Shown here in pieces: positions 1-11,659 of a stretch of 64,000 nt of DNA; the stretch's first letter is position 1; each line of letters begins with the position of its first letter. The notes under the pieces are model-generated. The model saw nothing but the letters and a program-made list of their open reading frames with translations. It did not search any database and was not told the origin of the DNA. Source of the stretch: Azadirachta indica (lineage: Eukaryota > Streptophyta > Magnoliopsida > Sapindales > Meliaceae); the NCBI GenBank assembly GCA_022749755.1, contig CM040453.1, positions 5,230,102 to 5,294,101 of the forward strand. The letters run 5' to 3'. The position numbers and the translations under genes were made by a program.

Positions 1-771
1 GTGTATGCTGTAGTCTCCATCATCAACGGTGAATTAAAGAAGAAGCAGCAGAGGAAAAGTTGCTTGCAGCGTCAGAAGACTCCCATAGACAGAGAGGCAG
101 GTGGGAATCCTGAATGGAATCATGTTTTGAACTTTGATGTCAAATCTCTTGTTAACGACTGTACTCACCTTTTCCTCGGCTTTGATTTGTACTGTGAGGG
201 TGTAATTTACGGTAACAACAGCATTGGTAAGGTTCGAGTTCCCTTGAAAGACTTGATTGATGAATTCAGTGGAGCTGTGGCGAGGTTTCTCAGGTATCAA
301 ATTCGTACCAGCGACGGAAAGCCTAATGGGGTATTAAGTTTTTCTTACAAGCTAAAGGGGACGACCGGCAACAACAAGTGTGTAACAGTAACATCTTCTG
401 CAGAAGTTAAATCAGCATCTTCAGCTGAAGCTGAAATCCAAAATTGTAGTGAGAAAGTTGAGTACCCTAGTATAGAAGAAGCTGATGAGCAGTCATCACC
501 TGCAGGTATCTGCTATCCTTCCCTACAATATGTTAATTCTCCTGTGCCAGGATTTTATTCACCTCCACCACCGAATTACAATTGTTATAATAAGGAAACC
601 GAGGTTTACAATTACAATTACAAAACGAGGAGTCTACCGCCAGTGTACTATCATCCTGGAGCATGGTATGGGATGGAGTCAACCGGTTATAGTTATGGTA
701 ATGGTTATGGTTATGATTTTGGTGGAGTCGGACAATTGGGGAAGAGTACTGGTGTTAACAGATGGCAGTAA
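1..771 (+). CDS. C2-domain protein (SRC2/BAP-like), 5'-truncated by window
   Basis: The reading frame is open from base 1 to a TAA at 769-771. It gives 256 residues with no convincing start, so the 5' end lies outside the window. Residues 1-115 look like a single C2 domain of the plant SRC2 type: strands around WNHVLNFDV, HLFLGFDLYCEG and IGKVRVPLKDLIDEF, then FLRYQIRTSDGKPNGVLSFSYKL. Such domains bind Ca2+ and phospholipid and are often tied to stress or membrane responses. After an acidic Ser/Glu linker, the last 80 residues are rich in Tyr, Pro and Gly, a tail typical of SRC2 proteins that may mediate association or wall/membrane contact. The family call is firm; the exact orthologue is not assigned. 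Confidence 0.75.
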   Translation: MYAVVSIINGELKKKQQRKSCLQRQKTPIDREAGGNPEWNHVLNFDVKSLVNDCTHLFLGFDLYCEGVIYGNNSIGKVRVPLKDLIDEFSGAVARFLRYQIRTSDGKPNGVLSFSYKLKGTTGNNKCVTVTSSAEVKSASSAEAEIQNCSEKVEYPSIEEADEQSSPAGICYPSLQYVNSPVPGFYSPPPPNYNCYNKETEVYNYNYKTRSLPPVYYHPGAWYGMESTGYSYGNGYGYDFGGVGQLGKSTGVNRWQ

Positions 772-937
772 TTGAGTGGTGTAGTTCATGGAAACTATTC
801 CGATCTTGTGATTTTTGCATTTTTTATGTAGCTCGGTTCTGTTAGAAAATTGATACTCTTATATTATGTATCAGTTCTATTCTGAGTATGAGATTTTTGG
901 TTAGTATCACTTTGATTCAGTTATTTCTCATATGAAT

Positions 938-986
<49 letters not shown>

Positions 987-2033
987 GAGTAAAAAAATAA
1001 TGATCACACTAAAAAAAAAAAATAGTGTTTATAAAAAGTTTAACCACCAAACTTTGAGAGTATAATAGAAGTGCATCAATCTCAAATTAAGTTAAAATTT
1101 TTTTAATGATATCCCTGAGTTTAAGTGGGATTACATTCTATTAATTTAAAATGTAACTCATATTTTATTATTATTTTTTAAAATTATTCATGTGTCAAGA
1201 AATATATTCTAGTATTAATTTTTATTAAAATTTAAGTAACATATAACAAACAAACAAACAACTTTGATTAATTAAGGTAATAAGTAAAGAAAATAATACA
1301 GAGAATGATAGATAAATAAGTGACAAATGCAATTTAAAGATGGACTGTGAAAGGTAGCACTTTATTTGAGGTGAAGAAAAGGCCTTACGAAATAATTTTA
1401 ATGAAATTTAGTTGAACTAAGGCCTTAAAAGAGACTAGTAAAGAGAAAAAATGTATATGAATACAGACTAAATTAATTAATAATATATTTTTTGTTGATG
1501 TATCTGTTTTTTTTTTTTTTTTTTGATAAAATAAAGAAAATTCGGCAATCAATTTGATAGTAAAGAGTGAAGAAGGTTAAAAGGTCTATTTACCAATGTG
1601 TTCAAAACAAAACGGCTTTGCTTCGTTAAGCAGGCTTAGACTAGAAAGGCGACTGGTCATCAGACCGGCAAAACAAACACAGCTTTCGCTTGAACTAACA
1701 TACTCTAATTTTCTACGTCTAATTTAATCTATATTTTCTCTTATTTTTATAAACTTGAATAGAAAAACACATGCAATTAAATTTGTATAATATATATTTC
1801 TCTGTTTCTTGAAGCAATTTCTCCGAAGTTGTATTCAATCTCCCACCTGGACAACTCCATTTCCTTATTCATATTGTCCTCCCAACCCATAACCTTATAT
1901 TCTAAGTAAACTCCTCAACTACTACTCTACTTGACATCTCAACCATATAATTCAGTCTTCTTATATACAGATTTTGCATTCTTTTTTGGAATGAAACAAT
2001 CCACTCTTCCCATTTTGATCTTCGCCTTGCAGA
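772..2033. other. Intergenic: 3' UTR of C2 gene, AT-rich spacer, promoter of IRX10
   Basis: No gene is supported here. The first 200 bases are probably the C2 gene's 3' UTR. A compound (AC)n(AT)n microsatellite follows, and a T-run lies near 1508-1524. The region from about 1,700 is CT-rich and presumably holds the IRX10 promoter and leader. Confidence 0.6.
938..986. repeat. Compound (AC)n(AT)n microsatellite
   Basis: About 12 AC units run directly into about 12 AT units downstream of the C2 gene stop. This is a typical, probably length-polymorphic plant compound microsatellite. Confidence 0.95.
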
Positions 2034-2098
2034 ATGACGAGTTTCTGGATTTTGGTTATTTCCCTTTTAGCTTTTGCTTCCACTATTATTGCTGCTGA
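1991..2098 (+). other. Possible upstream ORF overlapping the IRX10 start
   Basis: An ATG at 1991 opens a 35-codon frame that ends at TGA 2096-2098. It is in a different frame from the IRX10 start at 2034 and overlaps the first 65 coding bases. If the transcript starts upstream of 1991, this ORF would be read first and could dampen translation. A cttgcag just before 2033 could instead be a 3' splice site that removes the upstream ATG. The ORF is seen directly; its role is inferred. Confidence 0.35.
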
Positions 2099-3608
2099 AA
2101 AGAGTCCCAAGATAGAAAGAATTTCCGGTATGTTTTAATTTACTTTCATAAAAAATTTCCTGTATGTTTTGTCCTAGCCACCCTGTACCTTCACTGTAGG
2201 AAGTTGTTGGACAAAGTGAAAATTTACGGACTTTTAAGCAATTTTACTAATTCATGGCAATGTAAAACATTAAATTTGATCTTGCTTGGATGTTACAGGA
2301 AGTGCCGGTGATGTCTTGGAAGATGATCCTGTAGGAAGGCTGAAAGTGTACATTTATGAACTTCCAAGCAAGTACAACAAGAAACTCCTCCAGAAGGACC
2401 CCAGATGTCTCACACATATGTTTGCTGCCGAGATCTTCGTGCACAGATTCCTCTTATCCAGCCCTGTTCGGGCCCTTAATCCCGAGGAAGCTGATTGGTT
2501 TTATACCCCTATATATCCCACTTGTGATCTCACACCCACTGGCTTGCCATTGCCCTTTAAATCTCCTCGGATGATGAGAAGTGCAATACAACTTGTCTCC
2601 TCAAACTGGCCTTATTGGAATCGAACAGAAGGAGCTGATCACTTCTTTGTTGTGCCTCATGACTTTGGTGCTTGCTTCCATTATCAGGTAAAATTCTCTT
2701 TATGCATAATTAATACCAATGATTACTACCAAATGAAGGTTTGATTTTTGTTGGTTATCTACTTTGTAGGAAGAGAAAGCAATTGAAAGAGGGATCCTCC
2801 CTTTACTCCAGCGTGCTACATTGGTCCAGACTTTTGGACAACGCAATCATGTGTGCTTGAATGAGGGTTCTATCACAATTCCTCCATATGCCCCCCCACA
2901 AAAGATGCAAGCTCACCAGATTCCACCAGACACTCCCCGTTCAATATTTGTCTACTTTCGTGGTTTGTTTTACGATGTCAATAATGATCCAGAGGGCGGT
3001 TACTATGCAAGGTATGTGTTGTACAAAACTTTTCATAGTTTAAACCAAGGTTAGAAAAAAATCCTATTTTATGACCATTTTGCTTGACTGGCAGAGGTGC
3101 AAGGGCAGCTGTATGGGAGAATTTTAAGAACAATCCTTTATTTGACATCTCCACCGATCATCCAACCACATATTATGAAGACATGCAGCGAGCTATATTC
3201 TGTTTGTGCCCACTGGGTTGGGCTCCCTGGAGTCCTAGACTAGTTGAAGCTGTGGTGTTTGGTTGTATCCCTGTCATCATAGCAGATGACATTGTCTTAC
3301 CCTTTGCTGATGCAATCCCATGGGAGGAAATCGGGGTGTTTGTAGCAGAGGAAGATGTTCCTAAACTAGATACAATCCTCACATCTATACCACCAGAAGT
3401 TATTTTGAGGAAACAGAGGCTTCTTGCAAATCCTTCAATGAAACGCGCAATGTTGTTCCCACAACCTGCACAACCAGGGGATGCTTTCCATCAAATATTG
3501 AACGGTCTAGCTCGTAAGTTGCCGCATGACAAGAGTATATATTTGAAGCCTGATGAAAAGATTTTAAACTGGACAGCAGGACCTGTGGGCGACTTGAAAC
3601 CTTGGTAA
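2034..3608 (+). CDS. IRX10: Beta-1,4-xylosyltransferase IRX10/IRX10-like (GT47)
   Basis: Four exons (2034-2127, 2299-2687, 2770-3011, 3095-3608) encode 412 residues, the usual IRX10 length. Residues 4-21 form a hydrophobic signal/anchor. ISGSAGDVLEDDPVGRLKV follows, then an exostosin-type GT47 domain to about residue 360. Family blocks seen include KYNKKLLQKDPRCLTHMFAAE, EGADHFFVVPHDFGACFHYQ, RSIFVYFRGLFYD, CPLGWAPWSPRLVEAV and GCIPVIIADDIVLPFADAIPW. The C terminus ends in NWTAGPVGDLKPW. Family members extend the xylan backbone in the Golgi with IRX9 and IRX14 and are needed for secondary walls. All junctions are GT-AG. The match is to IRX10 rather than FRA8/IRX7, because the protein starts almost immediately at the SAGDVLEDDP block. 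Confidence 0.93.
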
Positions 3609-4807
3609 TTGAAGTTTCGTGATCTCTTTGTAAGAAATTCATTGTTTTGGCCAGATACTTCTCAGTTGTATTTAGTGGAGATTGGTGTCGGCCTATACAA
3701 TTTTCTTCGGTTTTGTAGAGATGCTTACATTGGGTAAATATATATATATATATATATATCTGGGCATAGTTTGTGTATCCTACTACATGATTTTTCTGAT
3801 ATGCAGCAGCAATTGCAAAAATTCAAAATATCATTAATGAATTCTTTTTTCCTTGTTTCCTTTTAGTTGGAACATTTCAGCAATGCTTCTTTGCTCATTT
3901 GGGATGGCTTTTTTCTTGATAGCATGAGCCGTTTGTAATGCTAAAACTTCTTTTTAATTTGTAGGCAGCAACTTTAGAAGTGTTTACATTGAATTACACA
4001 ATTTGATCATTTGTTTGGGTGGTTTTAAACCCTGAACATGGATAACTTTCTGGGTATTTTTAAATTTTAGGCTTCTGTAATGAATGTTGAATAGCAGAGA
4101 GGACAAAATGACTGTGTATGATTGCAAATTGGTTTGATACCAAAGCAAAACAAATCCAATTTTTCAACTCTCAATCAAACTTTTGAGCAAAATATTCACA
4201 TGATTGAAGGCCACCAGTGGCAGTGCATTGGCTTTTGAAATTACAACAAATCAGTAGAAGAATTTATAAATTACATTACAATAAATCAACAATTGTTAAT
4301 CATGACCTTTTGTTTTGGGTTGAAAGTTACAAACAACAAAGTAGTTGAGTATATATATATATATATAGTATTTATAACGCATCCCTTGAGCTATAATTAA
4401 GGGCGGCCATACATAAATATCAAGAGTAACAGGATTTAAACAACTCTTCTGTCTTGATAGGGACAACCCCAGTTGAAGCAGCAATCTCATCACTCAAATA
4501 TTGACCCAACCTTCTTTATTTTACCCCCCCAAAAAAAAAAAAAAAACAAGAAGTTATAATTGAATATGATTTCTTGCAAACTACCACCTACCACCATCAT
4601 TGAGAACATCCCATGTTATTAAAAAAAAAATTTTGTATTATTAATAAATACTTACTATTTGTTATACTTGCCATCATATTTTCAATTTTTAGGCAGCTGT
4701 GCTTGCTTGGATTATTACTGTTATATACGGCTATGTTATGGATTTCATATCCTTTTTAATGTTTCATGAAACTATATGTACAAAATACTTTCATGTTTTG
4801 TGATATG

Positions 4808-4844
<37 letters not shown>

Positions 4845-6804
4845 TTCTCTCTACTTTTCTTTCCTTTTCTTTTCTTTTCTACCTCGTTTCTCTCTTATTT
4901 GCTCCATGGAACTAAATTTGAAAGCAATCATACATCAACGCCAATCAAAACAAAAAATTAACATAATTTTAACAATTCAAACAAATTTATTCCAACAAAT
5001 TAATCTCGTATTTCAGCGAATCAAGCGAACCCGTGAATAAAGAAAAATTCAACAAAGCCACGCACACATTTGATTGACTGAGAAACTAGAAGGAGAAAAG
5101 AAGAAAAACGAAATCATATCTTTTGGGATATTTTCACCAAATTATCATTTTATCCTGAAATGGGTCAAAATTTATATACATAATTTGCATTATTTCATAG
5201 CAAATAAATTTAAAGAGGTGAAATGTTAGGGTAGTCTCACTCTTGATTACCTTTTCTTTCTTGGAGCTCGGGTAACAAGAAAAAGGATAAGAAAGAATCG
5301 GAAAAAAGGTATAAGGAAAATTGATTTTATTGCCAAACAGTTTCTTATTTTCATTTTGACGAATTTTGATTTCCACCTATTTTTATGGCATCCGTGACTG
5401 AGCTGACGTCCTTTTATATTCAATCAGTAACTCTTTTTTAATGGATTCTAATTATTCCAATTCCAGTTTTTCACTCCTAACCTTCGAATAATTGGAAAAT
5501 CAAATTTTAAAAATACCTTGCGTAAAAATAGAAATAATTTTAAAAAAAAAATCAGTTTTATTATTTAAATCTTTAAATTCTTATATATTATTGAATATGA
5601 CGATGTTTTACTAAATAAATTCCTAACCAATTTAAATAACTAATGCTTGGGAAATTTAAATTTAAAATTTTTTACTTAAAATAAACGACACAAATTAATT
5701 CCTTAGAAATAATTTCATTTCATATGCTCTCTTGAAGTTTAATTCCCTTTCACATCACACCATTTACTTCCAAGAGCAACAGCTGTTGCTAAACTACTTA
5801 CCAAGAATAATTACATCCACACTCTTAATAGTTAGTGTAAATTCACTGTAGCCACCATACTTTTAAAATATAACATATATCCCCAAAACTTAAAAAATAC
5901 ACAAAAATTCCTAATCCAAAAGTACTATTATTTTTATTAGTAAATTCATTGAATAGAATTATTTTCTAATTTATAACAAGTAATCAAAAAAAATTCTTTT
6001 TTTTTATATTACATCAGATATGATTTTTTAGTAGCCAATATTAAACAATTCTTATAATTTTTTAAACTAATCAAATATATAAAAGAAGATCATTTCAATT
6101 TTTAACAACTTTAATTAAATAAAATAATAGTATTTTCTTAGAAAATAAAAATAAACAAACTATTGGATAAAATTATTTAATAAGAATAATCATTTTTATG
6201 ATTTTAAAATGTTTCATATTTTAAAAATATATAAACTAAAGTTAATGACAATATCTTGAAAGAGTTTGTGGATTTAATTAATTTAATTGTTAAAATCTCT
6301 TTATTTGTATAAGAAATTTAAATTTAAATTTTGCTAATATCGAGTAAAAAAAATTAAATTATTTTTAATATAAAAAAAAATCTGAAAGAATTTGAATGTA
6401 ATTATTACTATTTTGTTGAAAGGTATATGACATTTAAAACTTTAAGAGAATAGGATGATAATTTAAAAGCAACCAAGCTTTTACTAAAATAAAACAAACT
6501 TGAAGAGGTACATAAAATTATAACCTACTTTTCATAATATTAAAGTTTTGCATGAAAGTAATTAACACGAGATGATCAGATGAAGTAGTTGCTTAACATA
6601 ATTTAACAAACTATGTTTTTTTCAAAAAATACTAAAAATAGGGACTTAATTGATAATTGCAAGAAAATTTTCGATTTACACCAACCCTCTTGTTAGCCAG
6701 CCTCTCAGTGTCTCCCACCTGCCCATTCGTGTCAGCTGAAAGCTGTTTTCCTTTTTCTTAGATTTCCATTAATCAAACACTCAACCCAACAACAACTCTT
6801 TGCG

Positions 6805-6844
<40 letters not shown>

Positions 6845-6956
6845 CTACGAACAGCTTCGATTTTAGCCCTTGCGGTTTCTTCGTTTGTATCGTCTCTCTA
6901 TTTTTTTTTTCTTTCCTTGCCAACCCTTTTCGAAGCTTACCAATCAGTCTGTCTTT
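3609..6956. other. Long AT-rich intergenic region with TA microsatellites
   Basis: After the IRX10 3' UTR I find no coding frame, RNA gene or clear transposon ends. There are (TA)n tracts near 3738-3760, 4350-4368, 4812-4840 and 6806-6840, and poly-A near 4529-4547. The stretch 5,500-6,650 is very AT-rich. The last 200 bases, with (AT)18 and a CT-rich leader, are the presumed promoter/5' UTR of transaldolase. Confidence 0.6.
6806..6840. repeat. (AT)n microsatellite in the transaldolase leader region
   Basis: An uninterrupted run of about 18 AT units ends about 115 bases before the transaldolase ATG. It probably lies at the promoter/5' UTR boundary. Confidence 0.95.
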
Positions 6957-6983
6957 ATGGCTACTATTTCGAAGCTTACCAAT
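6928..6983 (+). repeat. 17-bp direct repeat straddling the transaldolase start codon
   Basis: The 17-mer tttcgaagcttaccaat occurs at 6928-6944 and again at 6967-6983, a spacing of 39 bases. Because 39 is a multiple of three, the upstream copy sits in the same frame as the coding copy (SKLTN in both). The ATG at 6957 lies between them. Confidence 0.9.
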
Positions 6984-9900
6984 CCGAACCCGGCCGCCGT
7001 TTCTTCATCCCCTGTCAAACCCAGATCCTCATCTCTCCCTAAATCTTTCATCGGTTTCCAAACCAGAACTGGGTTCTGCTCCAAACTTGCTTCCTCTCAG
7101 TTGACCCTTCGAAACAACCATGCTCTGAGGGGCTCTTTGCTGTAAGTTTCTCTCTCTTTTTTTTTTAATTTATTTCATCTCTTTTTTATATATTTATATT
7201 GTGTTTGTGATTTTGCCCCTTTTTTTTTTGTTTCTGGGATTTTTCTTTTGGGTTTTCATCAGTTGATGCATGCAGATGTTTTGCTTTGATTTCATGTCTG
7301 CGTGATTTATTCATTTATTTAAGTTTGTCCTCTTTGAGTTTAGATTTTTCTTTTTTTTTTTTCCTTTTTCTATTAATTTATTTGAAAATCTCATAAGTGA
7401 CAGGGATGAAAATTTCGTTGCATATATAAAGCCCTTGTCAACTTCTTTTCATTTTTTATTGTACTCATATTTTACAATATTCATTATCCCTGGGAATCAT
7501 ACTGTGATAATTATGGTCTCAGAGCTGTAATTTTGTTTGTCAATCTTGGAATCTATTTGATATCTGAGTTCATAATCTGGTTGGCTAGTTATCAAACTCT
7601 TTGTTCAAAGAGTTTTGTGCAATGTAGCTTTTGCCATACACTTGTGAATTAGTGAATGATCGCAGTCCACTGGGAAACGTGCTAAATTGAAATTTGGTTG
7701 CAGGGTCAAATGCTCCCAATCAAGTGGAAATGGAAGTGCAGCAAAAAGAACAACTCTTCATGATCTGTATGAAAAGGAAGGGCAGAGCCCTTGGTATGAT
7801 AACCTATGCCGGCCAGTGACAGATTTGATTCCACTGATCGCAAGTGGTGTAAGAGGTGTAACTAGCAACCCAGCGGTAACGACTCATTTTTTTCCCTTCT
7901 TTCTGTTATCTCTTCTAATTAAGACGACTTTTATATTGTTTGAAAATACTAAGGCTAAGAGGACTGCAGTAATTTATAAAAAATAAAATCAATTCAAACT
8001 TCCAGAACCATAGTGTGTGATACTTCTCTAGTTCACTTTTGATAGTTCTAATATGATGCACTGAGCTGCTTAACATTTTATGTTTGCAGATTTTCCAGAA
8101 AGCAATATCATCATCAAATGCTTACAATGACCAATTCAGGTACTGGAAATAGTATAAGTTTGAAGTTTTGCTACGATTTTTGTGATAACAAAATCAAACT
8201 GCATCATTTCTTTGCGGTTTCCTAGAGGCTCTCGAGGTGGGATGAGCCATTTGCTGAATTGAACTATGAATGAATGGATATATCTTCTGAAAGAGCAGAG
8301 AGAAAACAAAAACAAACTATTAAGAGTTCAAACGTTGCTTTTGGAGCTTATTCTATTTTGCTGAACCAAATGCCAAGGATTTCAAGAGGATGGATAATAT
8401 AATTAGGCACCTTTTGTCACTGCAAAATTTGAAGTTAGTGTATGGAGTACACATTATCTTTGGAAATTTGCATATGTACATTAAAAATTGCTTGTGGACA
8501 TGTACTTTTCTTGTTTACTATTTGAAGATCAAATGTTTCATTGTCATGAAAATATATATTGAGATGCTTAAAGTTGTATGCGTGTTGATATCGACAATCT
8601 GTGGGATTACAAAGAATAAAAACAATTATTTTTTTTAATTTAACTGATTTTTATAGAATTAATATAAAATTATCTGAATCTACAGGGAACTTGTTCAATC
8701 TGGAAAAGACATTGAAGCTGCATACTGGGAACTTGTGGTGAAGGACATTCAGGATGCATGCAAGCTTTTTGAGCCAATCTATGATGAAACTGACGGTGGT
8801 GATGGCTATGTTTCTGTTGAAGTTTCTCCCAGACTCGCTGATGATACCAAAGGGACTGTGGAGGCAGCAAAATTGCTTCATAAAGTTGTTAATCGCCCAA
8901 ATGTATTTATAAAGATACCTGCCACTGCTCCTTGCATTCCATCCATCAAGGAAGTTATTTCACAAGGCATAAGTGTCAATGTTACTGTAAGTCCTTTATA
9001 TGCATACCTTTTCTTTCTTATTATTCTTATTCTAATATGTATAAGTCATCTAAGCTTCAAGTATCCTATGCTAGTGTGTAGTGGCTATTACCCTGGGTAA
9101 TTGCTTTTGATAGTGCAAACACTGCAATTGATTGATTTATTGAATGTCGATCGAGAGGATCTAGGTTTTGGCTACCAACAATCAATGGGGTTTTCCATGT
9201 TGGTAGATCAAATTTTTCTATGGTAGTGACTGATGGTAATATTGTGTTATGTACATGTACAGCTCATATTCTCCCTTGCTAGATATGAAGCAGTCATTGA
9301 TGCTTACTTGGATGGCCTTGAGGCTTCTGGACTAAGTGACCTCTCAAGAGTCACAAGCGTTGCATCCTTTTTCGTTAGTCGAGTGGACACCCTTATTGAC
9401 AAAATGCTTGAAAAGATTGGAACCCCAGAAGCCCTTGACCTCCGGGGAAAGGTAACTTAATTTTCATTTTCTTGCATTCTGGGAACTGTAAACCTATAAC
9501 GTCAAGTTGTGCTAACATCAAGGCATATTAACGGTTTTAGGCTGCAGTAGCTCAAGCAGCACTTGCATACCAGCTCTACCAGAAGAAGTTTTCTGGTCCC
9601 AGATGGGAGGCTCTCGTCAAGAAAGGAGCAAAGAAGCAGAGACTTCTCTGGGCCTCAACCAGTGTAAAAAATCCTGCCTACCCCGACACATTATATGTTG
9701 CTCCTCTCATTGGGCCTGATACGGTGAGCCAGCTTATTTATTCCTAATTCATCTCTTTAGCTTGTTAGTAATTACTGTTCTTTAGACTTCTGAATAAAGA
9801 GTTTCATGGTTTTCAATATTAATCTGTTAATACATACCTTTTTTGGTGTTTTGCCGATTTATCTGTTGCAGGTTTCAACTATGCCTGACCAAGCTCTCCA

Positions 9901-10117
9901 AGCGTTTATTGACCATGGTGCTGCTTCAAGAACGATTGACTCGAATGTTTCTGAAGCTGAAGGCATTTACAGTGCACTTGAGAAGTTGGGAATTGACTGG
10001 AACGATGTTGGCAATCAACTCGAAGTTGAAGGGGTGGATGCTTTCAAGAAGAGCTTCGACAGTCTGCTTGATACCCTGCAAGAGAAGGCAAACTCTCTTA
10101 AGCTGGTTAGCCTTTAA
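6957..10117 (+). CDS. TRA2: Transaldolase, plastid-targeted
   Basis: Seven exons (6957-7141, 7704-7875, 8090-8139, 8686-8986, 9263-9451, 9541-9723, 9872-10117) encode 441 residues. Residues 1-62 are Ser/Thr-rich and basic, a probable chloroplast transit peptide ending near RGSLLVKCS. The transaldolase barrel follows: [51 protein letters not shown] and [17 protein letters not shown]. The Schiff-base lysine is Lys212 in KIPAT. The enzyme moves a dihydroxyacetone unit between sedoheptulose-7-P and glyceraldehyde-3-P in the pentose phosphate pathway. The first ATG in frame is used; no in-frame upstream ATG exists. The likely orthologue is Arabidopsis At5g13420, supported by the neighbouring genes. 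All introns are GT-AG. Confidence 0.95.
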
Positions 10118-11659
10118 GCCTCTGTGATTTGTTTGTTTATTTTTATTGTGACTCCAATAATTAAAAAAGAAAAGTGGGTTTTCAATCCACTGCTAGGTAG
10201 TTTGTAAGACGGTAAGTATTATGTATGATAAGTGGTTAAGAGTCCACTTTTAGTTGGTTGAGTTTTATTTAGTATTTGCTTCTCATGTATCTGGCTGTTT
10301 ATTAAAATGTGAATGGCAAAGTTGCTGAATGTTCATGGGATTGTATGTTGAATCTGGAAGATGGAAAATAAGAGGAAATCGTCAGTGATTTTCTCCACAT
10401 CCTTCGTCTCATTTCCTATCACATAGTCGAGGAGAATTCTTACTGGAGGGTATGTTTCATTTAGTTTACTATGTTGTCGTTGCTCTTATGAAGACCAGAT
10501 TTGGAAGATATTGATTTTTTTCTCAGCAGTTTAATCTACCCTATAGTAAGGTAGAAATATAATAGTACATGAAAAGTTAGATAAGATCTCTTTGGTACAA
10601 GAGATTATTCATCTGGAAACTTGTTTAATAAAATTTTATCGAAACTTATTTTTATATAAGGACGGATTCCGTGAGAATTTGGTTGTGCAAGTAGATGAAG
10701 AAACAGGTGAGGTTGGAATGTCTTTTCAGGAACATTGTAGTGGGATGGAAAAAAGATGCATTAATTAGAAAAAACAAAAACAAAAACAAAAGCAAAACTA
10801 AACGATTGTCTGTATAGAAATTTGTACACGTAGACCTTGGTATTATTTAATAAGTGAAAGTTGATAATTAAATAGTTTAATAGTAATTAAAGGTCAATTT
10901 ACAGTAAAATATCCTACAAACTAAATTTTTAGACTAGTCTGGAATTTTATTCTCATATGTATTGCACACCAAACAATCAGGCAGTATTATTTAATTGGTG
11001 AAGAATTACAAAATGCCAAGTAAAAACGAAACGGACATCAGTGAGGTAATTCCCTGGGAAAATGCTGCTCAAGAGAAAGAGCCATTCTATATGAGCAAAA
11101 GAGCTGTCAGTAGCTAGCTAGGTAGGAAGGAACGTCTGATGGAGATGAGATGGGATTAACTGAATACATTAATGGGTTCATTCCGATTATTGAAGTTCGA
11201 ACTCATTTCCTGAAGAGCTAAATTAGATTTTACGTCTACCAATTAACAAACAAAAAGTCTTACATTAATCACCTGTTCACAGCAATATTACCTTTCTTCC
11301 ATCTTCATTTTAATTAAGCGTTGTGCTTCTTTAACTAAAAGCGTGACCAAATAATATGTCCATCTTGTGCTCCCTTCCGCTTCGCTGCCTCGGCTTTTCT
11401 ATTTTTGCCTTTCCTTCATCAATTTATTATTCCTCGGCTTCCTGTTCCTGAATAAATGGATCTCTTCAGAAAACCTGAACTATTATAATAAATAATAATA
11501 ATAATAAAATGAGGTCCGTATTTATTCGGCGCGAGAGGGCCCAAGTGGACCCCGCGTGGCAGAGCGCTACGATGCTCTACAAAGCGTGAGGCCGTTATCT
11601 TCCCGCGACACTATTTCTCTCCCTCTCTCCCTCTGATAATTAAATTAATTGAAACTTAA
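10118..11659. other. Intergenic spacer and FKBP19 promoter
   Basis: The first 200 bases are the transaldolase 3' UTR. The middle is AT-rich with no supported gene. At 11,500-11,640 there is a GC-richer block containing GGGCCC and GCGCGAG, followed by a CT-rich leader; this is probably the FKBP19 promoter and 5' UTR. A short (AAT)n tract lies near 11485-11508. Confidence 0.6.

Noticed and set aside
485..775. Plus-strand frame overlapping the C2 gene
   Set aside because: Shadow of the C2 gene in another frame; composition is that of its Tyr/Gly repeats.
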